64,000 nucleotides of DNA from UBA940 sp031548515 (GCA_031548515.1 JAVBRB010000005.1:1-64000); one strand, 5' to 3'. Counted from the first letter of the stretch, positions 17,740 to 26,795 are shown. Program-made: numbers and translations. Notes: generated by a model from the letters alone, not told the origin.

Positions 17740-18457
17740 TATATTCCAAAATTGCGTTCAATCCGTAGAAGACCAGGTCAGAAGTTGCAAATATCGTATT
17801 TTTTACCCGTTTGGCAAAATAATTGGCATCTCCTCCTGTAAAAATAATCTTTATTCCCTCATATTCCTTTCCAAGGGCCTGTATATAACCGTCCGTTTCG
17901 AAAACTATTCCCCATGCTATGCCGTTCTCTATTGCACTGTCGGTGGTTTTGCCCAAAAAGCTATCGTTATCGGCAAGCTCCAGCAACGGCAGCGTACTGG
18001 TGTATTCGTTCAGCGCACGGAAGCGGCTTTGCGCTCCGGGTGAGATATTGCCTCCGAGGAATTCGCCTGCGGCCGTCACTATGTCGTATGTGATGGCAGT
18101 CCCGAAATCAACCGCCAGTACCGGATGGTTGGGGTAGATGGTATGTGCGCCTACTGCCGCGGCAAGCCTGTCGTAGCCCAGAGTAAGGGGGGTCGCATAG
18201 AGGTTTTTAATCGGAACCGGAACGGCATGGTCGAAACGGATGTACTGTTTCACGCGTCCGCTGACGTCTTTTTCAAGCCCGTCCATACCTTCTCGCGTGC
18301 AAACCAGGATCGCCTTGTCTATCGCAGGACATTCCATGAAAATGGCGTCGACGGCATCCGGCTCATGCCCTCTCATACGGAACGTATCGACAATCTGTCC
18401 CTGATCCATAAGGGCCATCTTGACAAACGTATTACCTATGTCTATCGTTAGGTTCAA
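17729..18457 (-). CDS. coaX: Type III pantothenate kinase
   Basis: Cytosolic enzyme for the first step of coenzyme A synthesis (pantothenate to 4'-phosphopantothenate). It has an ASKHA fold: the phosphate-1 motif TIDIGNTFVKMAL at the N-terminus, VDFGTAITYDIV near the middle (catalytic Asp), and FTGGDANYFA near the C-terminus. Length 242 is normal. The start codon is TTG (18457): MNLTIDIGNT is the family's usual N-terminus and no ATG is available. It is the first gene of the operon that runs to ppiD. Confidence 0.95.
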   Translation of the reverse strand: MNLTIDIGNTFVKMALMDQGQIVDTFRMRGHEPDAVDAIFMECPAIDKAILVCTREGMDGLEKDVSGRVKQYIRFDHAVPVPIKNLYATPLTLGYDRLAAAVGAHTIYPNHPVLAVDFGTAITYDIVTAAGEFLGGNISPGAQSRFRALNEYTSTLPLLELADNDSFLGKTTDSAIENGIAWGIVFETDGYIQALGKEYEGIKIIFTGGDANYFAKRVKNTIFATSDLVFYGLNAILEYNAN

Positions 18458-18517
18458 AGAGTCCGTTTTGAGTTACTAGTAATTATTCCCCCTCCTCCGC
18501 GGGGCCTGGGTAATTGG

Positions 18518-21500
18518 TCACACACTTTCTCCGGCCATTTTTCCCAATACATCTATCGCTTCATGGATGTCCTTAACACCTCTAACTGTCAAAGCCAGCT
18601 TATTATTGTTCTGCCGTAATACAAATTTATCTTTTTTCTGTAAAATAAACTGCAGCACATTGTTAAAAACATCGCTTTCGTAATATGGAGATTTGCCGTC
18701 CGATGGAAAACCCAGTATCATAAGGCCGTTCTTGACCTTCACTTTTTCGAAACCAAGATCGATCGCGAGCCAGCGCAGGCGCACCACATTCATCAGCGTT
18801 TCGGTTTCGGGAGGCACGGGTCCGAAGCGGTCGGCCAGATCTGCGGCGAATTTCCGCATTGAGGCTTCGTCGGCCATAGTATCGAGTTGGCGGTAAAGCT
18901 TCAGTTTTTCGGCACTCTGCCCTACATAATCGTCGGGAATGCCCGCCTCGCGGTCGGTCTCGATGTGGGTGTCGTCTATGTAGCGTATCTTCTCCTGCGG
19001 CCCCGCGCCCATCAGTTTTTCCGCCCCTTCGACACCTTCGGCGCGGAGTTCGGCGACGGCCTCGTTCAGTATTTTTTGGTAGGTCTCGAAACCTATGTCG
19101 GCAATGAAACCGCTCTGTTCGGCCCCGAACAGGTTGCCCGCGCCGCGAATATCGAGATCCTGCATGGCGATGTTGAATCCTGCGCCGAGGTCCGAAAACT
19201 CCTCTATGGCCCTCAGACGGCGCCGCGCGTCACCCGTAAGCAATTCGTCCGGCGGCGACAGCAGGTAGCAATATCCTTTCCGGTTCGACCTCCCCACCCT
19301 TCCGCGCAGTTGGTGCAGGTCGCTCAGGCCGAAATTCTGGGCGTTGTCAATTATAATAGTGTTGGCGTTGGGGATATCGATGCCGTTCTCGATGATCGTG
19401 GTGGCAACAAGCACGTCGAACTCGTTGTAGATAAAATCCATTATGAGTTTTTCGATCTCTTTGGGATCCATCTGCCCATGAAGGATCCCCACGCGCGCCT
19501 TCGGGACGAGCTGCCGCACCATATTCGCGGTTTTGGCGATGTCGTCGACGCGGTTGTGGACAAAATACACCTGCCCTCCGCGCGCAAGTTCGAATTCGAT
19601 GGCATCCTTAATAAGATCCTCGTTGAAAACGTGGCTTTCAGTAACGATAGGCTGGCGGTTCGGCGGCGGGGTATTGATAATGGAGAGGTCGCGCGAACCC
19701 ATCAGCGAGAACTGCAGGGTTCGCGGGATAGGCGTAGCGGTCAGGGTCAGCGTATCGACGCTAACGCTCATTTCACGCAGCCGTTCCTTGCTCGTTACGC
19801 CGAATTTCTGTTCCTCGTCGATAATCAGCAGCCCCAGGTCGCGGAACTTTATCCCCTTTCCGAGTATCTTGTGCGTGCCTATCAGAATGTCTATTTTACC
19901 CGATTCGACATCTTCCAATATCTGACGGGTTTCCTTCGCGCTCTTGCTGCGGTTCAGGAACTCTATTTTCACCGGAAAGCCCCTCAGACGCTCCGAAAAA
20001 GTGCGGTAATGCTGCAGTGAAAGGATAGTAGTGGGGACGAGTACTGCGACCTGCTTGGAGTCAGACACTGCCTTGAAAGCGGCGCGCACGGCCACTTCCG
20101 TCTTTCCGAAACCCACATCTCCGCACACCAGGCGGTCCATCGGCTGTGGCGATTCCATATCCTGTTTAATCAGTTCGGTAGCTTTTTCCTGGTCCGGCGT
20201 ATCCTCGTACCGGAACGACGCCTCCAGCTCCTGCTGCATATAGGTATCGGGCGAGAATGCGAAACCACCGCCTGCCTTGCGCTTAGCGTATAGCGCGATC
20301 AGTTCGCGGGCGATGCTCTTGACAGCGTTCTTGGTTGCGGCCTTCATCCGCTGCCATGCCCCCGAACCGAGTTTGTAGACACGCGGAGGCTCAGCGTCGC
20401 CGCTCTTGTAACGCGCGATGCGGTGCAGGTTGTGGACGTTCACCAGCAACACGTCGTTATCCCTGTAAACCAATTTTATTGCATCGACGCTCTTGCCGTT
20501 GTCGACAGTTTTCACCAGTCCGCCGAACCGTCCCACCCCGTGGTCGATATGCACCACATAGTCGCCCACCTTCAGCTCGTTGAGTTCGGCCACCGTGAGC
20601 GCTTCGTCGCGGTTTATCTCACCGCGTATCCTGTAGCGGTGATAGCGGTCGAATATCTGGTGGTCGGTGTAGAGACACAGTTTCAGGTCATGGTCAATGA
20701 AACCCTCGTGCAGCGTGAGCGCCATAGAGCGGAACGACACGTCCTTGCGCACCGACGCAAAAATATTTTGAAGGCGCTCAACCTGCGCCTTGTTTTCGGA
20801 AAGTATGTAGGTTTCGTAACCAGCGGCGGCATTCTCAGCGATATTGTCGGCCAACAGCTCGAACTGTTTGTTGAATTCGGGCTGGGGCGCGGTATGGAAC
20901 TCAACAGCGGCGTCTGCAGGACGTTTCTCACTGCCCGTGCGAACGAACAACAGGCTCTCCGCGGTGTCCGCCATAAATTCTTTTGCACTCGTAACCATTT
21001 CGCCTATATGCGAAGGCTCGTCGAGTTCTTCCAGCAGTTTTTTGCGCAGCGAGTCGAGTTTTCCGAGCGTGAAACCGAGGTCGTCTATCCACCATGTCGC
21101 GCCGGCGGCGAACGATGCGAAAGAATCGACTTTCTCACGTCCGCTTTTGAGATTTGGCAGTACCTTCATCGAGTCGACCTTTTCGGACGACAACTGCGAC
21201 GATATTTCGAAAATGCGGATCGAGTCTATCTCGTCGCCGAAAAAATCCACCCTGCAGGGTCTGTTCGACGAATATGAGAATATATCCATGATGCCGCCCC
21301 GGATAGAATACTGTCCTGGCTCATACACGAAATCGACGCGGTCGAAGTTCCAGTCCATCAGTATATCCTCGACCGTTGACATCGACACCGTTTCGCCGAC
21401 CTCCAGCTTCAGCGTCTTTTCGGCGAGTTCGCTCCGCGACACAACCTTTTCGGCCATCGCTTCGGGGTATGTGCATATCGCAAGAAACCCTTTTTCGAAG

Positions 21501-21844
21501 CCTCGTATGGCGTTGAGCGCGGCGGTGCGCTGGACTATCCCCGAAGCGTCCTGCTGGTGGAATTGAATGGAACGTTTATAGGCCGTGGGGAAGAACATCA
21601 CGCCCTCTTCGCCGATCAGATTGCAGAGGTCGTTCGCAAGGTATGCGGCGGCATCGCGATCGTCCATAACAAAAAGATGCACTCCGCCCATTTTCCACAA
21701 TGAGGCTGCCGCAGCCACCGAGAATGCACCGCCAGCGAGTCTCTCCAACCCGACGGTTCGCGAATCTTTCGCCGCTTTCATCAGCTTGCGGAAAGGCTCC
21801 TCACCTGCAAATACCTCTATCAGTTTTTCGACCGCCTCGTTCAT
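18518..21844 (-). CDS. mfd: Transcription-repair coupling factor
   Basis: An ATP-driven DNA translocase that removes RNA polymerase stalled at lesions and recruits UvrA. The UvrB-like N-terminal half is present (LAGGAFSVAAAASLW; YSIRGGIMDIFSYSSNRPCRVDFFG), then the CarD-like RNA polymerase-binding domain (LKVGDYVVHIDHGVGRFGG), the helicase lobes (CGDVGFGKTEVAVRAAF, IIDEEQKFGV, TATPIPRTLQFSL, HQLRGRVGRSNRKGYCYL) and the C-terminal TRCF domain. The length of 1108 from the ATG at 21844 is normal; the longer ORF to 21868 adds eight non-conserved residues. An inverted-repeat element separates it from the RNase gene upstream. Confidence 0.97.
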   Translation of the reverse strand: MNEAVEKLIEVFAGEEPFRKLMKAAKDSRTVGLERLAGGAFSVAAAASLWKMGGVHLFVMDDRDAAAYLANDLCNLIGEEGVMFFPTAYKRSIQFHQQDASGIVQRTAALNAIRGFEKGFLAICTYPEAMAEKVVSRSELAEKTLKLEVGETVSMSTVEDILMDWNFDRVDFVYEPGQYSIRGGIMDIFSYSSNRPCRVDFFGDEIDSIRIFEISSQLSSEKVDSMKVLPNLKSGREKVDSFASFAAGATWWIDDLGFTLGKLDSLRKKLLEELDEPSHIGEMVTSAKEFMADTAESLLFVRTGSEKRPADAAVEFHTAPQPEFNKQFELLADNIAENAAAGYETYILSENKAQVERLQNIFASVRKDVSFRSMALTLHEGFIDHDLKLCLYTDHQIFDRYHRYRIRGEINRDEALTVAELNELKVGDYVVHIDHGVGRFGGLVKTVDNGKSVDAIKLVYRDNDVLLVNVHNLHRIARYKSGDAEPPRVYKLGSGAWQRMKAATKNAVKSIARELIALYAKRKAGGGFAFSPDTYMQQELEASFRYEDTPDQEKATELIKQDMESPQPMDRLVCGDVGFGKTEVAVRAAFKAVSDSKQVAVLVPTTILSLQHYRTFSERLRGFPVKIEFLNRSKSAKETRQILEDVESGKIDILIGTHKILGKGIKFRDLGLLIIDEEQKFGVTSKERLREMSVSVDTLTLTATPIPRTLQFSLMGSRDLSIINTPPPNRQPIVTESHVFNEDLIKDAIEFELARGGQVYFVHNRVDDIAKTANMVRQLVPKARVGILHGQMDPKEIEKLIMDFIYNEFDVLVATTIIENGIDIPNANTIIIDNAQNFGLSDLHQLRGRVGRSNRKGYCYLLSPPDELLTGDARRRLRAIEEFSDLGAGFNIAMQDLDIRGAGNLFGAEQSGFIADIGFETYQKILNEAVAELRAEGVEGAEKLMGAGPQEKIRYIDDTHIETDREAGIPDDYVGQSAEKLKLYRQLDTMADEASMRKFAADLADRFGPVPPETETLMNVVRLRWLAIDLGFEKVKVKNGLMILGFPSDGKSPYYESDVFNNVLQFILQKKDKFVLRQNNNKLALTVRGVKDIHEAIDVLGKMAGESV

Positions 21845-21859
21845 TAAAGTGAAAAATAA

Positions 21860-21981
21860 AAAAGTCACAGAAAAAGATCAAATTTTAGACGGTCGAGAAA
21901 CGAAAACCGCAGTGTACTGAATGTACATGAGGATTTGAGTTTCGATGACCAACGCCAAAGTTGACTTTTTCCGTGACTTTT
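21860..21981. repeat. 122-bp inverted-repeat element between mfd and the RNase E/G gene
   Basis: The outer arms 21860-21881 and 21961-21981 match over about 20 bp (AAAAGTCAC.GAAAAAG.TCAA and its complement), with one extra base in one arm. Inside, GGTCG..GAAACGAAAACC partly pairs with GGATTTGAGTTTCGATGACC, and the tip is TGTAC-TGAA-TGTACA. The whole block can fold as one long imperfect hairpin. The right arm runs up to the stop codon of the RNase gene. It looks like a palindromic repeat unit rather than a simple terminator. Confidence 0.6.
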
Positions 21982-23524
21982 AAGCGAGTTCCCTATTCTT
22001 TTTATCAAGTATTTTGGTCTCCATTATGCCGACAGCCTGGTCTTTTTTGATGCGGATGCGGCTCCTGTATTTCCACGCCCAGCGCATCCTCAGCGACGGG
22101 AAACCTTCGGTCAGGAACGCCGCCACATACGGGCTGGTCTTTATCGTCAGGTTACGGATACCCTTCTTCTGTGCATAATAAGAAATCCGGTTCTCGATCT
22201 GCTTGTCCACCAGCAGCGTGGGACTTACAGTCCCGGTGCCGTTGCAGTAGGGGCAGACCTCGGTGGCCTCGGCAATCGCTTCCGGACGCACTCTCTGGCG
22301 CGTTATCTGCATCAGGCCGAACTTCGACAGGGGCAGTATAGTGTGCTTCGCCCTGTCCTCCGCCATCAGTTGGGTCATCTTGTCGTACAGCGCCTGCCGG
22401 TTTTCGCCCTTGTGCAGGTCGATGAAGTCGATCACGATGATACCGCCCATATCGCGCAGGCGCAACTGGCGGGCGATCTCGGCCGCGGCGGCAAGGTTGA
22501 CGTCCATGGCGGTACGCTCCTGGTCGTTCTCGACCTTTGTGCGGTTGCCGCTGTTGACGTCCACCACATGCAGCGCCTCGGTATGCTCTATGATGAGGTA
22601 AGCGCCGCGCTTCAGCGAGACGTATTTAGCGAAGAGCGACTTGATCTGCCGCGTGATATCGAAGTTGTCGAAAATGGGCAGGTTGCCCTTGTACTGCTTG
22701 ACGATTCGGCTTTTTTCGGGCGCTATCAGTTTGATGTACTCCCTGATGTCGTCATAGGTAGCCTTGTCATTTATGTGTATCGCCTTGAAAGCGCCGTTTA
22801 ACTGGTCGCGTATCATCGAGTTGGCGCGATTCATCTCCTCGCTCAACAGGGCGGGCGGCGCCTGGGCTTTAACCTTATTGAGGGCCGACTCCCATTTGAC
22901 GATCAGCGCAAGTATATCCTGTTCTATATCGGCGTCGGTAGTCCCCACCGCGGCAGTACGGATTATCACGCCGTAATTGTTGGGCAGGACCTTGTCGACG
23001 ATCTTCTTGAGTCTTTTGCGCTCGGAATTCTGGCGTATTTTCTGGGATATGGATATCTTATTCGAAAACGGCAGCAGCACGACATGGCGCCCCGCCAGCG
23101 ATATATCCGAAGTAAGACGCGGCCCTTTTGTCGATATGGCCTCCTTGGCGATCTGCACCATGATGGCGTCGCCCACAGCTATGTGTTCGCCTATCTTGCC
23201 GTTCTTTCCGATAGGCGGTGCGAATTTAAGGTTCTCGAACTTTGGGGTGCGTTTCTTCTCCGCAAGGCTTTTCACCACTTTATGCAGAGAATCGAACTGC
23301 GCTCCCAGGTCGAGATAATGAATGAAAGCGTCTTTCTCGTGCCCTATGTTCACGAAAGCCGCATTCAGTCCCGGCATCAGTTTACGTACACGCCCCAGAT
23401 ATATATCACCGACGGCAAACCCGGTCTGGCACTTCTCTTTGCTGAATTCGACCAGTTCCTTGTCTTCCACCAGGGCAATATCGACCTCTGTCGGCGTAAC
23501 GTTTATTATAAGTTCTTTGTTCAT
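21980..23524 (-). CDS. Ribonuclease E/G family protein
   Basis: Endoribonuclease of 514 residues for rRNA maturation and mRNA decay. The start ATG at 23524 gives MNKELIINVTPTEVDIALVE, the usual N-terminus; an open extension to 23638 is encoded by a dispersed repeat and is rejected. An S1 domain is visible (GDIYLGRVRKLMPGLNAAFVNIG), followed by the RNase E/G core (VVDVNSGNRTK with the catalytic Asp; GGIIVIDFIDLHKG) and the Zn-link region CPYCNGTGT. Its short length fits RNase G rather than full RNase E. HU and a ribosomal protein candidate lie upstream. Confidence 0.93.
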   Translation of the reverse strand: MNKELIINVTPTEVDIALVEDKELVEFSKEKCQTGFAVGDIYLGRVRKLMPGLNAAFVNIGHEKDAFIHYLDLGAQFDSLHKVVKSLAEKKRTPKFENLKFAPPIGKNGKIGEHIAVGDAIMVQIAKEAISTKGPRLTSDISLAGRHVVLLPFSNKISISQKIRQNSERKRLKKIVDKVLPNNYGVIIRTAAVGTTDADIEQDILALIVKWESALNKVKAQAPPALLSEEMNRANSMIRDQLNGAFKAIHINDKATYDDIREYIKLIAPEKSRIVKQYKGNLPIFDNFDITRQIKSLFAKYVSLKRGAYLIIEHTEALHVVDVNSGNRTKVENDQERTAMDVNLAAAAEIARQLRLRDMGGIIVIDFIDLHKGENRQALYDKMTQLMAEDRAKHTILPLSKFGLMQITRQRVRPEAIAEATEVCPYCNGTGTVSPTLLVDKQIENRISYYAQKKGIRNLTIKTSPYVAAFLTEGFPSLRMRWAWKYRSRIRIKKDQAVGIMETKILDKKNRELA

Positions 23525-23600
23525 TGGTTCCGTGTGGTCCGCACTCAGCGGAAAATCCAGCCTGCAGGTACTGGTTGCAGGCATATATTGGCACGCCCTT

Positions 23601-23773
23601 TTAGTTACCTCCCTCGCCTTATCCTGCACCATCGCCATTGGCGATGACTTACCGCGCTTCGCTTGTTTTCTTCTTCGCGGCTCGGCATTGCCCGAATAAA
23701 TTCGCTATGCTCTCGCTCCGCAGCGTCGGTTGTCGGGGCTTGGTCGATGATTATTTGTTACACAAATAATTCA
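23601..23773. repeat. Dispersed intergenic repeat, copy A
   Basis: Begins TTAGTTACCTCC and ends with GATGATTATTTG-TTACA-CAAATAATTCA, whose arms form a palindrome. A central hairpin (23685-23688 with 23707-23710; 23693-23697 with 23700-23704) is included. Positions 23696-23727 are identical over 32 nt to 36778-36809 in copy D. It lies upstream of the RNase gene. Confidence 0.75.
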
Positions 23774-23849
23774 TAACAGATAAAGCTAAAGAGCCCATGC
23801 CGGCGCATCTTTAGCTTTACCTTATGCATAGCCATAAAACGAAGCTACC

Positions 23850-23942
23850 CTATTTGTTTTTTTTGTGCCTGTTCTTGCGAAGGCGTTTTTTGCGTTTGTG
23901 GGTGGCCATTTTATGTCCTTTTCTTTTCTTACCGCTTGGCAT
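23850..23942 (-). CDS. AURKAIP1/COX24-domain (mS38/bS22-like) small basic ribosomal protein candidate
   Basis: A 30-residue protein starting at the ATG at 23942 and ending with TAG. Sixteen of 30 residues are Lys/Arg, and three more are His. It begins MPSGKKRKGHKMATHKRKKR and ends with NRHKKNK. This pattern (KKRKxHKxxTHKRKKRxRKNRHKK) is that of short AURKAIP1/COX24-domain proteins annotated in Bacteroidota and related to mitochondrial mS38 and mycobacterial bS22, which bind the small ribosomal subunit near the decoding centre. It lies 39 bp downstream of HU. Automated pipelines often miss it because of its size. Confidence 0.8.
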   Translation of the reverse strand: MPSGKKRKGHKMATHKRKKRLRKNRHKKNK

Positions 23943-23981
23943 AGTCGTTTTTGTTATCTGATTGGTATACTTTGATTCGGC

Positions 23982-24254
23982 TTACTTCACCTTCGCCACG
24001 AAACTTTTGGCCGGCTTGAATGCAGGAATGTTGTGGGCGGGAATGGTGATCGTCGTGTTTTTCGAAATGTTACGGGCCACTTTGGTAGCGCGCTTCTTAA
24101 TAATGAAGCTGCCGAACCCTCTCAGATAAACGTTGTTGTTCTTAATAAGGGAATCTTTCACACTGTCCATGAATGCTTCAACGATCTGTTGAACCTGAAC
24201 TTTCTCGACGCCTGTTTTTTTGGCGATTTCGTTTACAATATCAGCCTTTGTCAT
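23982..24254 (-). CDS. HU-family histone-like DNA-binding protein
   Basis: A 90-residue dimeric protein that bends DNA and compacts the nucleoid. The N-terminal helices read MTKADIVNEIAKKTGVEKVQVQQIVEAF (about residues 1-28). The signature is the beta-arm region GFGSFIIKKRATKVARNISKN, followed by TITIPAHNIPAFKPAKSF. Full length. It probably shares a transcript with the basic 30-residue gene 39 bp downstream; a -7 box lies about 60 nt upstream. HU and IHF subunits are hard to tell apart by eye, but the sequence looks HU-like. Confidence 0.95.
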   Translation of the reverse strand: MTKADIVNEIAKKTGVEKVQVQQIVEAFMDSVKDSLIKNNNVYLRGFGSFIIKKRATKVARNISKNTTITIPAHNIPAFKPAKSFVAKVK

Positions 24255-24313
24255 ATCAATAAATTTTAAAAAAGTTATTCATTATTAATCCGTTCCGATA
24301 CGGAAATTGCTCG

Positions 24314-24321
24314 CAAATATA
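24314..24321 (-). promoter_or_regulatory. Putative -7 box of the HU gene
   Basis: TATATTTG on the minus strand, 60 nt before the HU start; no clear -33 partner. Confidence 0.45.
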
Positions 24322-24329
24322 GATATATA

Positions 24330-24780
24330 ATTTTATTAAATCATTACGCAGAACGTTTTTTTTTACAATTGTTGCTAATTTCGTCATTCGCCTGCGCCGG
24401 CAGGACCCCGACACACGAAATGCCTGCATATCTCACCGCGAATACCCTCTCAGCGCAACAGCATCCCAAATAGTTTCGCTGAATGCAAATACAACGAGAA
24501 AAACGGCGGAATATTATATCTTGATTGCCAATTATTATCCCCGCCCCGTAAAACACCGTCAACGCTTGTGTCCCACTGTCGCCCGTTACGTCACAATCTT
24601 GAATTACTGACAATTAGATACCGATTTTTGGAGTGTTAAATATAACATTTCTGCCGGAAAGAAATATAATCATGCAAGCTAAACAATAAATCAACTGCAG
24701 CAAAAGTTTATCATAAAAACTGAGGATATATTCTCCAACCTTCAAATTAAGGAGGAAAAAACAGACGCCTGGTCTTATTT
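24330..24780. other. Long intergenic region without recognised content
   Basis: The 565-bp gap between the divergent HU and porX genes. A minus-strand open frame (24344-24613, 89 codons) gives no plausible protein (runs of Cys, Ile and Arg, no domain). A short palindrome CCTGC-GCC-GGCAGG lies near 24391-24404. I see no tRNA, SRP, RNase P, tmRNA or riboswitch signature. Confidence 0.4.
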
Positions 24781-24783
24781 CAT

Positions 24784-24791
24784 TATCTTTG
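24784..24791 (+). promoter_or_regulatory. Putative -7 box of porX
   Basis: TATCTTTG matches TAnnTTTG exactly, 28 nt before the porX ATG. Confidence 0.55.
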
Positions 24792-24819
24792 GAGCATGTA
24801 AAAACAACGTAATAGAATT

Positions 24820-26379
24820 ATGAACACCGCAAAAATACTTTGGGTCGACGACGAGGTCGAACTTCTGAAATCCCACATAATGTTCCTGAAAGGCAAAGGA
24901 TACGAGGTCGACAGTTGCAACAACGGCTACGACGCCATAGAAATGGTGCAGGCCAAGCAGTATGACCTTGTCATCCTCGACGAAATGATGCCCGGCATCA
25001 CGGGACTTGAAACCCTGCCATATATAAAAGAGCAGCGTCCGAACCTCCCGGTGATAATGGTCACCAAAAGTGAAGAGGAAATGATAATGGACAAAGCCAT
25101 CGGTTCCAAAATCGCCGACTACATCATCAAGCCGGTCAACCCCAACCAGGTGCTGCTCTCCATAAAAAAGAACATCCACAGTAAGCAACTGGTAACGGAG
25201 CAGGCGACGGCCGACTACCGCGCCGAATTCGGCAGGATCTCCGCATCGTTGGGTGACGCCGCCACTTTCAACGAATGGAAAGGTATCTACAAAAAACTGG
25301 TCAACTGGGAAATAGACCTGAAAGACATTGAGGACGAAAGCATCGGCGAGGTGTTGTCGTACCAGAAGGAGGAAGCCAACAACGAGTTCTGCAAATTTGT
25401 GCGCCGCAACTATCAGGGTTGGATAAACAATCGCTCGGAAGACACTCCGGTAATGTCGCACACATTGATGCGCACCAACATTTTCCCTGAAGTGGACAGG
25501 CATAAAAAGACCACCCTGCTGCTCATAGACAACTTCCGCTACGACCAGTGGATGGCCGTGCGCGACCTCATACGCGACCTGTACGACATCAGTACCGAGG
25601 ATTTCTACTGTTCGATACTGCCGACGGCGACTCAATACGCCCGCAACGCCATTTTCGCCGGCCTGACGCCTCTGGCCATCGACAAGGTGATGCCCGGCCA
25701 GTGGCTCAACGACAACGAGGAAGGAGGCAAGAACCAGCACGAGGAGGATTTCCTGCGCCGCCAGATGCAGAGCAACGGCAAGAACTGGAAAATGACGTTC
25801 GACAAGCTCATCCGTCCGGAGCAGGGGCGCAAACTGATAGACAACATACAGAGGGTATACGACGCCGACTTTTCGGTGATAGTCTACAACTTCCTCGACA
25901 TACTTTCGCACGCCCGCACCGAGACCGAGATCATCCGCGAACTGACCGAGGACGACGCGGCTTTCCGTTCGCTCACGCGGTCGTGGTTCGAACACAGCGA
26001 CATACTGACGATCATGAAGCTGTTGGCGCAGAGGGGACACACGGTCATCGTCACCACCGACCACGGCACCATCCGCGTCGACAATCCGGTGAAGGTGATC
26101 GCCGACCGCGAAACCTCGCAGAACCTGCGCTACAAGACCGGTCGGCGCGTGAGCGGCTACAATCCGAAAGAGGTGTACGAGGTCCTGCGCCCGGAAGATG
26201 TACAGCTTCCGAAAAGCAACATCTCGTCGACCTACATCTTCGCCTGCAACCGCGACTACCTGATCTACCAGAACAACGCCACGCAGTTCACTAAATACTA
26301 CCGCCACACGTTCCAGCACGGCGGAATCTCGATGGAGGAGATGATCGTCCCGTATATCGTCCTTAACCCGAAAGCCTAA
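24820..26379 (+). CDS. porX: PorX-type response regulator with PglZ alkaline-phosphatase-like domain
   Basis: A cytosolic response regulator of 519 residues. Receiver domain (1-120): acidic pocket D10/D11, phospho-acceptor D54 in LVILDEMMPG, T82 and K104. After a helical linker comes a PglZ domain of the alkaline phosphatase superfamily. Its expected metal and catalytic residues are all visible: D237 (LLIDNFRYD), T271 (LPTATQYARNA), D360 and H364 (NFLDILSHAR), D414/H415 (VTTDHGT) and H500 (FQHGG). In Porphyromonas PorX controls type IX secretion genes with PorY and SigP and cleaves oligonucleotides. No T9SS component or PorY lies nearby, so the target here is open. tsaE follows after 2 bp. 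Confidence 0.93.
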   Translation: MNTAKILWVDDEVELLKSHIMFLKGKGYEVDSCNNGYDAIEMVQAKQYDLVILDEMMPGITGLETLPYIKEQRPNLPVIMVTKSEEEMIMDKAIGSKIADYIIKPVNPNQVLLSIKKNIHSKQLVTEQATADYRAEFGRISASLGDAATFNEWKGIYKKLVNWEIDLKDIEDESIGEVLSYQKEEANNEFCKFVRRNYQGWINNRSEDTPVMSHTLMRTNIFPEVDRHKKTTLLLIDNFRYDQWMAVRDLIRDLYDISTEDFYCSILPTATQYARNAIFAGLTPLAIDKVMPGQWLNDNEEGGKNQHEEDFLRRQMQSNGKNWKMTFDKLIRPEQGRKLIDNIQRVYDADFSVIVYNFLDILSHARTETEIIRELTEDDAAFRSLTRSWFEHSDILTIMKLLAQRGHTVIVTTDHGTIRVDNPVKVIADRETSQNLRYKTGRRVSGYNPKEVYEVLRPEDVQLPKSNISSTYIFACNRDYLIYQNNATQFTKYYRHTFQHGGISMEEMIVPYIVLNPKA

Positions 26380-26381
26380 AG

Positions 26382-26795
26382 ATGGAGATCACTGTAAGAG
26401 ATATCACAGGCTTGCCGGAGGCTGCCCGGGAGATAATTCCGCTTTTGGAAGGCCGCGGCGTGGTCGCCCTGTACGGCGGAATGGGGGCCGGTAAGACCAC
26501 TTTCATCAGCGCGCTGATGCGTGAGATGGGTTCGTCGGACGACGTCTCGAGTCCGACTTTCGCACTGATAAACGAATATGTTACCGGCAAAGGTCGCCGT
26601 ATTTTTCATTTCGATTTCTACCGCATCGACTCCCATGCCGAAGCTTTCGACATGGGCTACGAGGAGTATTTCTACGGCGGGGAGCTGTGCCTTGTGGAGT
26701 GGCCGGAAAAGATCGAGGATCTCCTTCCGGACGACACCCTTCGCATCCACATCGAGGTGCAGCCGGATGACAGCCGGATCATTACCATGGATTAA
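26382..26795 (+). CDS. tsaE: tRNA N6-threonylcarbamoyladenosine synthesis ATPase TsaE
   Basis: Small P-loop ATPase (137 residues) that works with TsaB/TsaD to install t6A37 on ANN-decoding tRNAs. Walker A is GGMGAGKTTFISAL near residue 31. The family motifs SSPTFALINEY and LCLVEWPEKIEDLLP are present, with a FDFYRID segment. It begins 2 bp after porX and touches the hydrolase gene, so all three probably form an operon. Confidence 0.95.
   Translation: MEITVRDITGLPEAAREIIPLLEGRGVVALYGGMGAGKTTFISALMREMGSSDDVSSPTFALINEYVTGKGRRIFHFDFYRIDSHAEAFDMGYEEYFYGGELCLVEWPEKIEDLLPDDTLRIHIEVQPDDSRIITMD

Noticed and set aside
23525..23638. N-terminal extension of the RNase E/G gene
   Set aside because: It would be encoded mostly by the repeat copy A; MNKELIIN at 23524 is the usual start.
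24344..24613. An 89-codon minus-strand frame in the HU-porX gap
   Set aside because: No domain, implausible composition, no promoter; kept only as part of an unexplained gap.
24775..26319. A 514-codon open frame on the minus strand
   Set aside because: It is the mirror of porX; it is rich in Val, His and Arg with no domain, and porX is fully explained on the plus strand.
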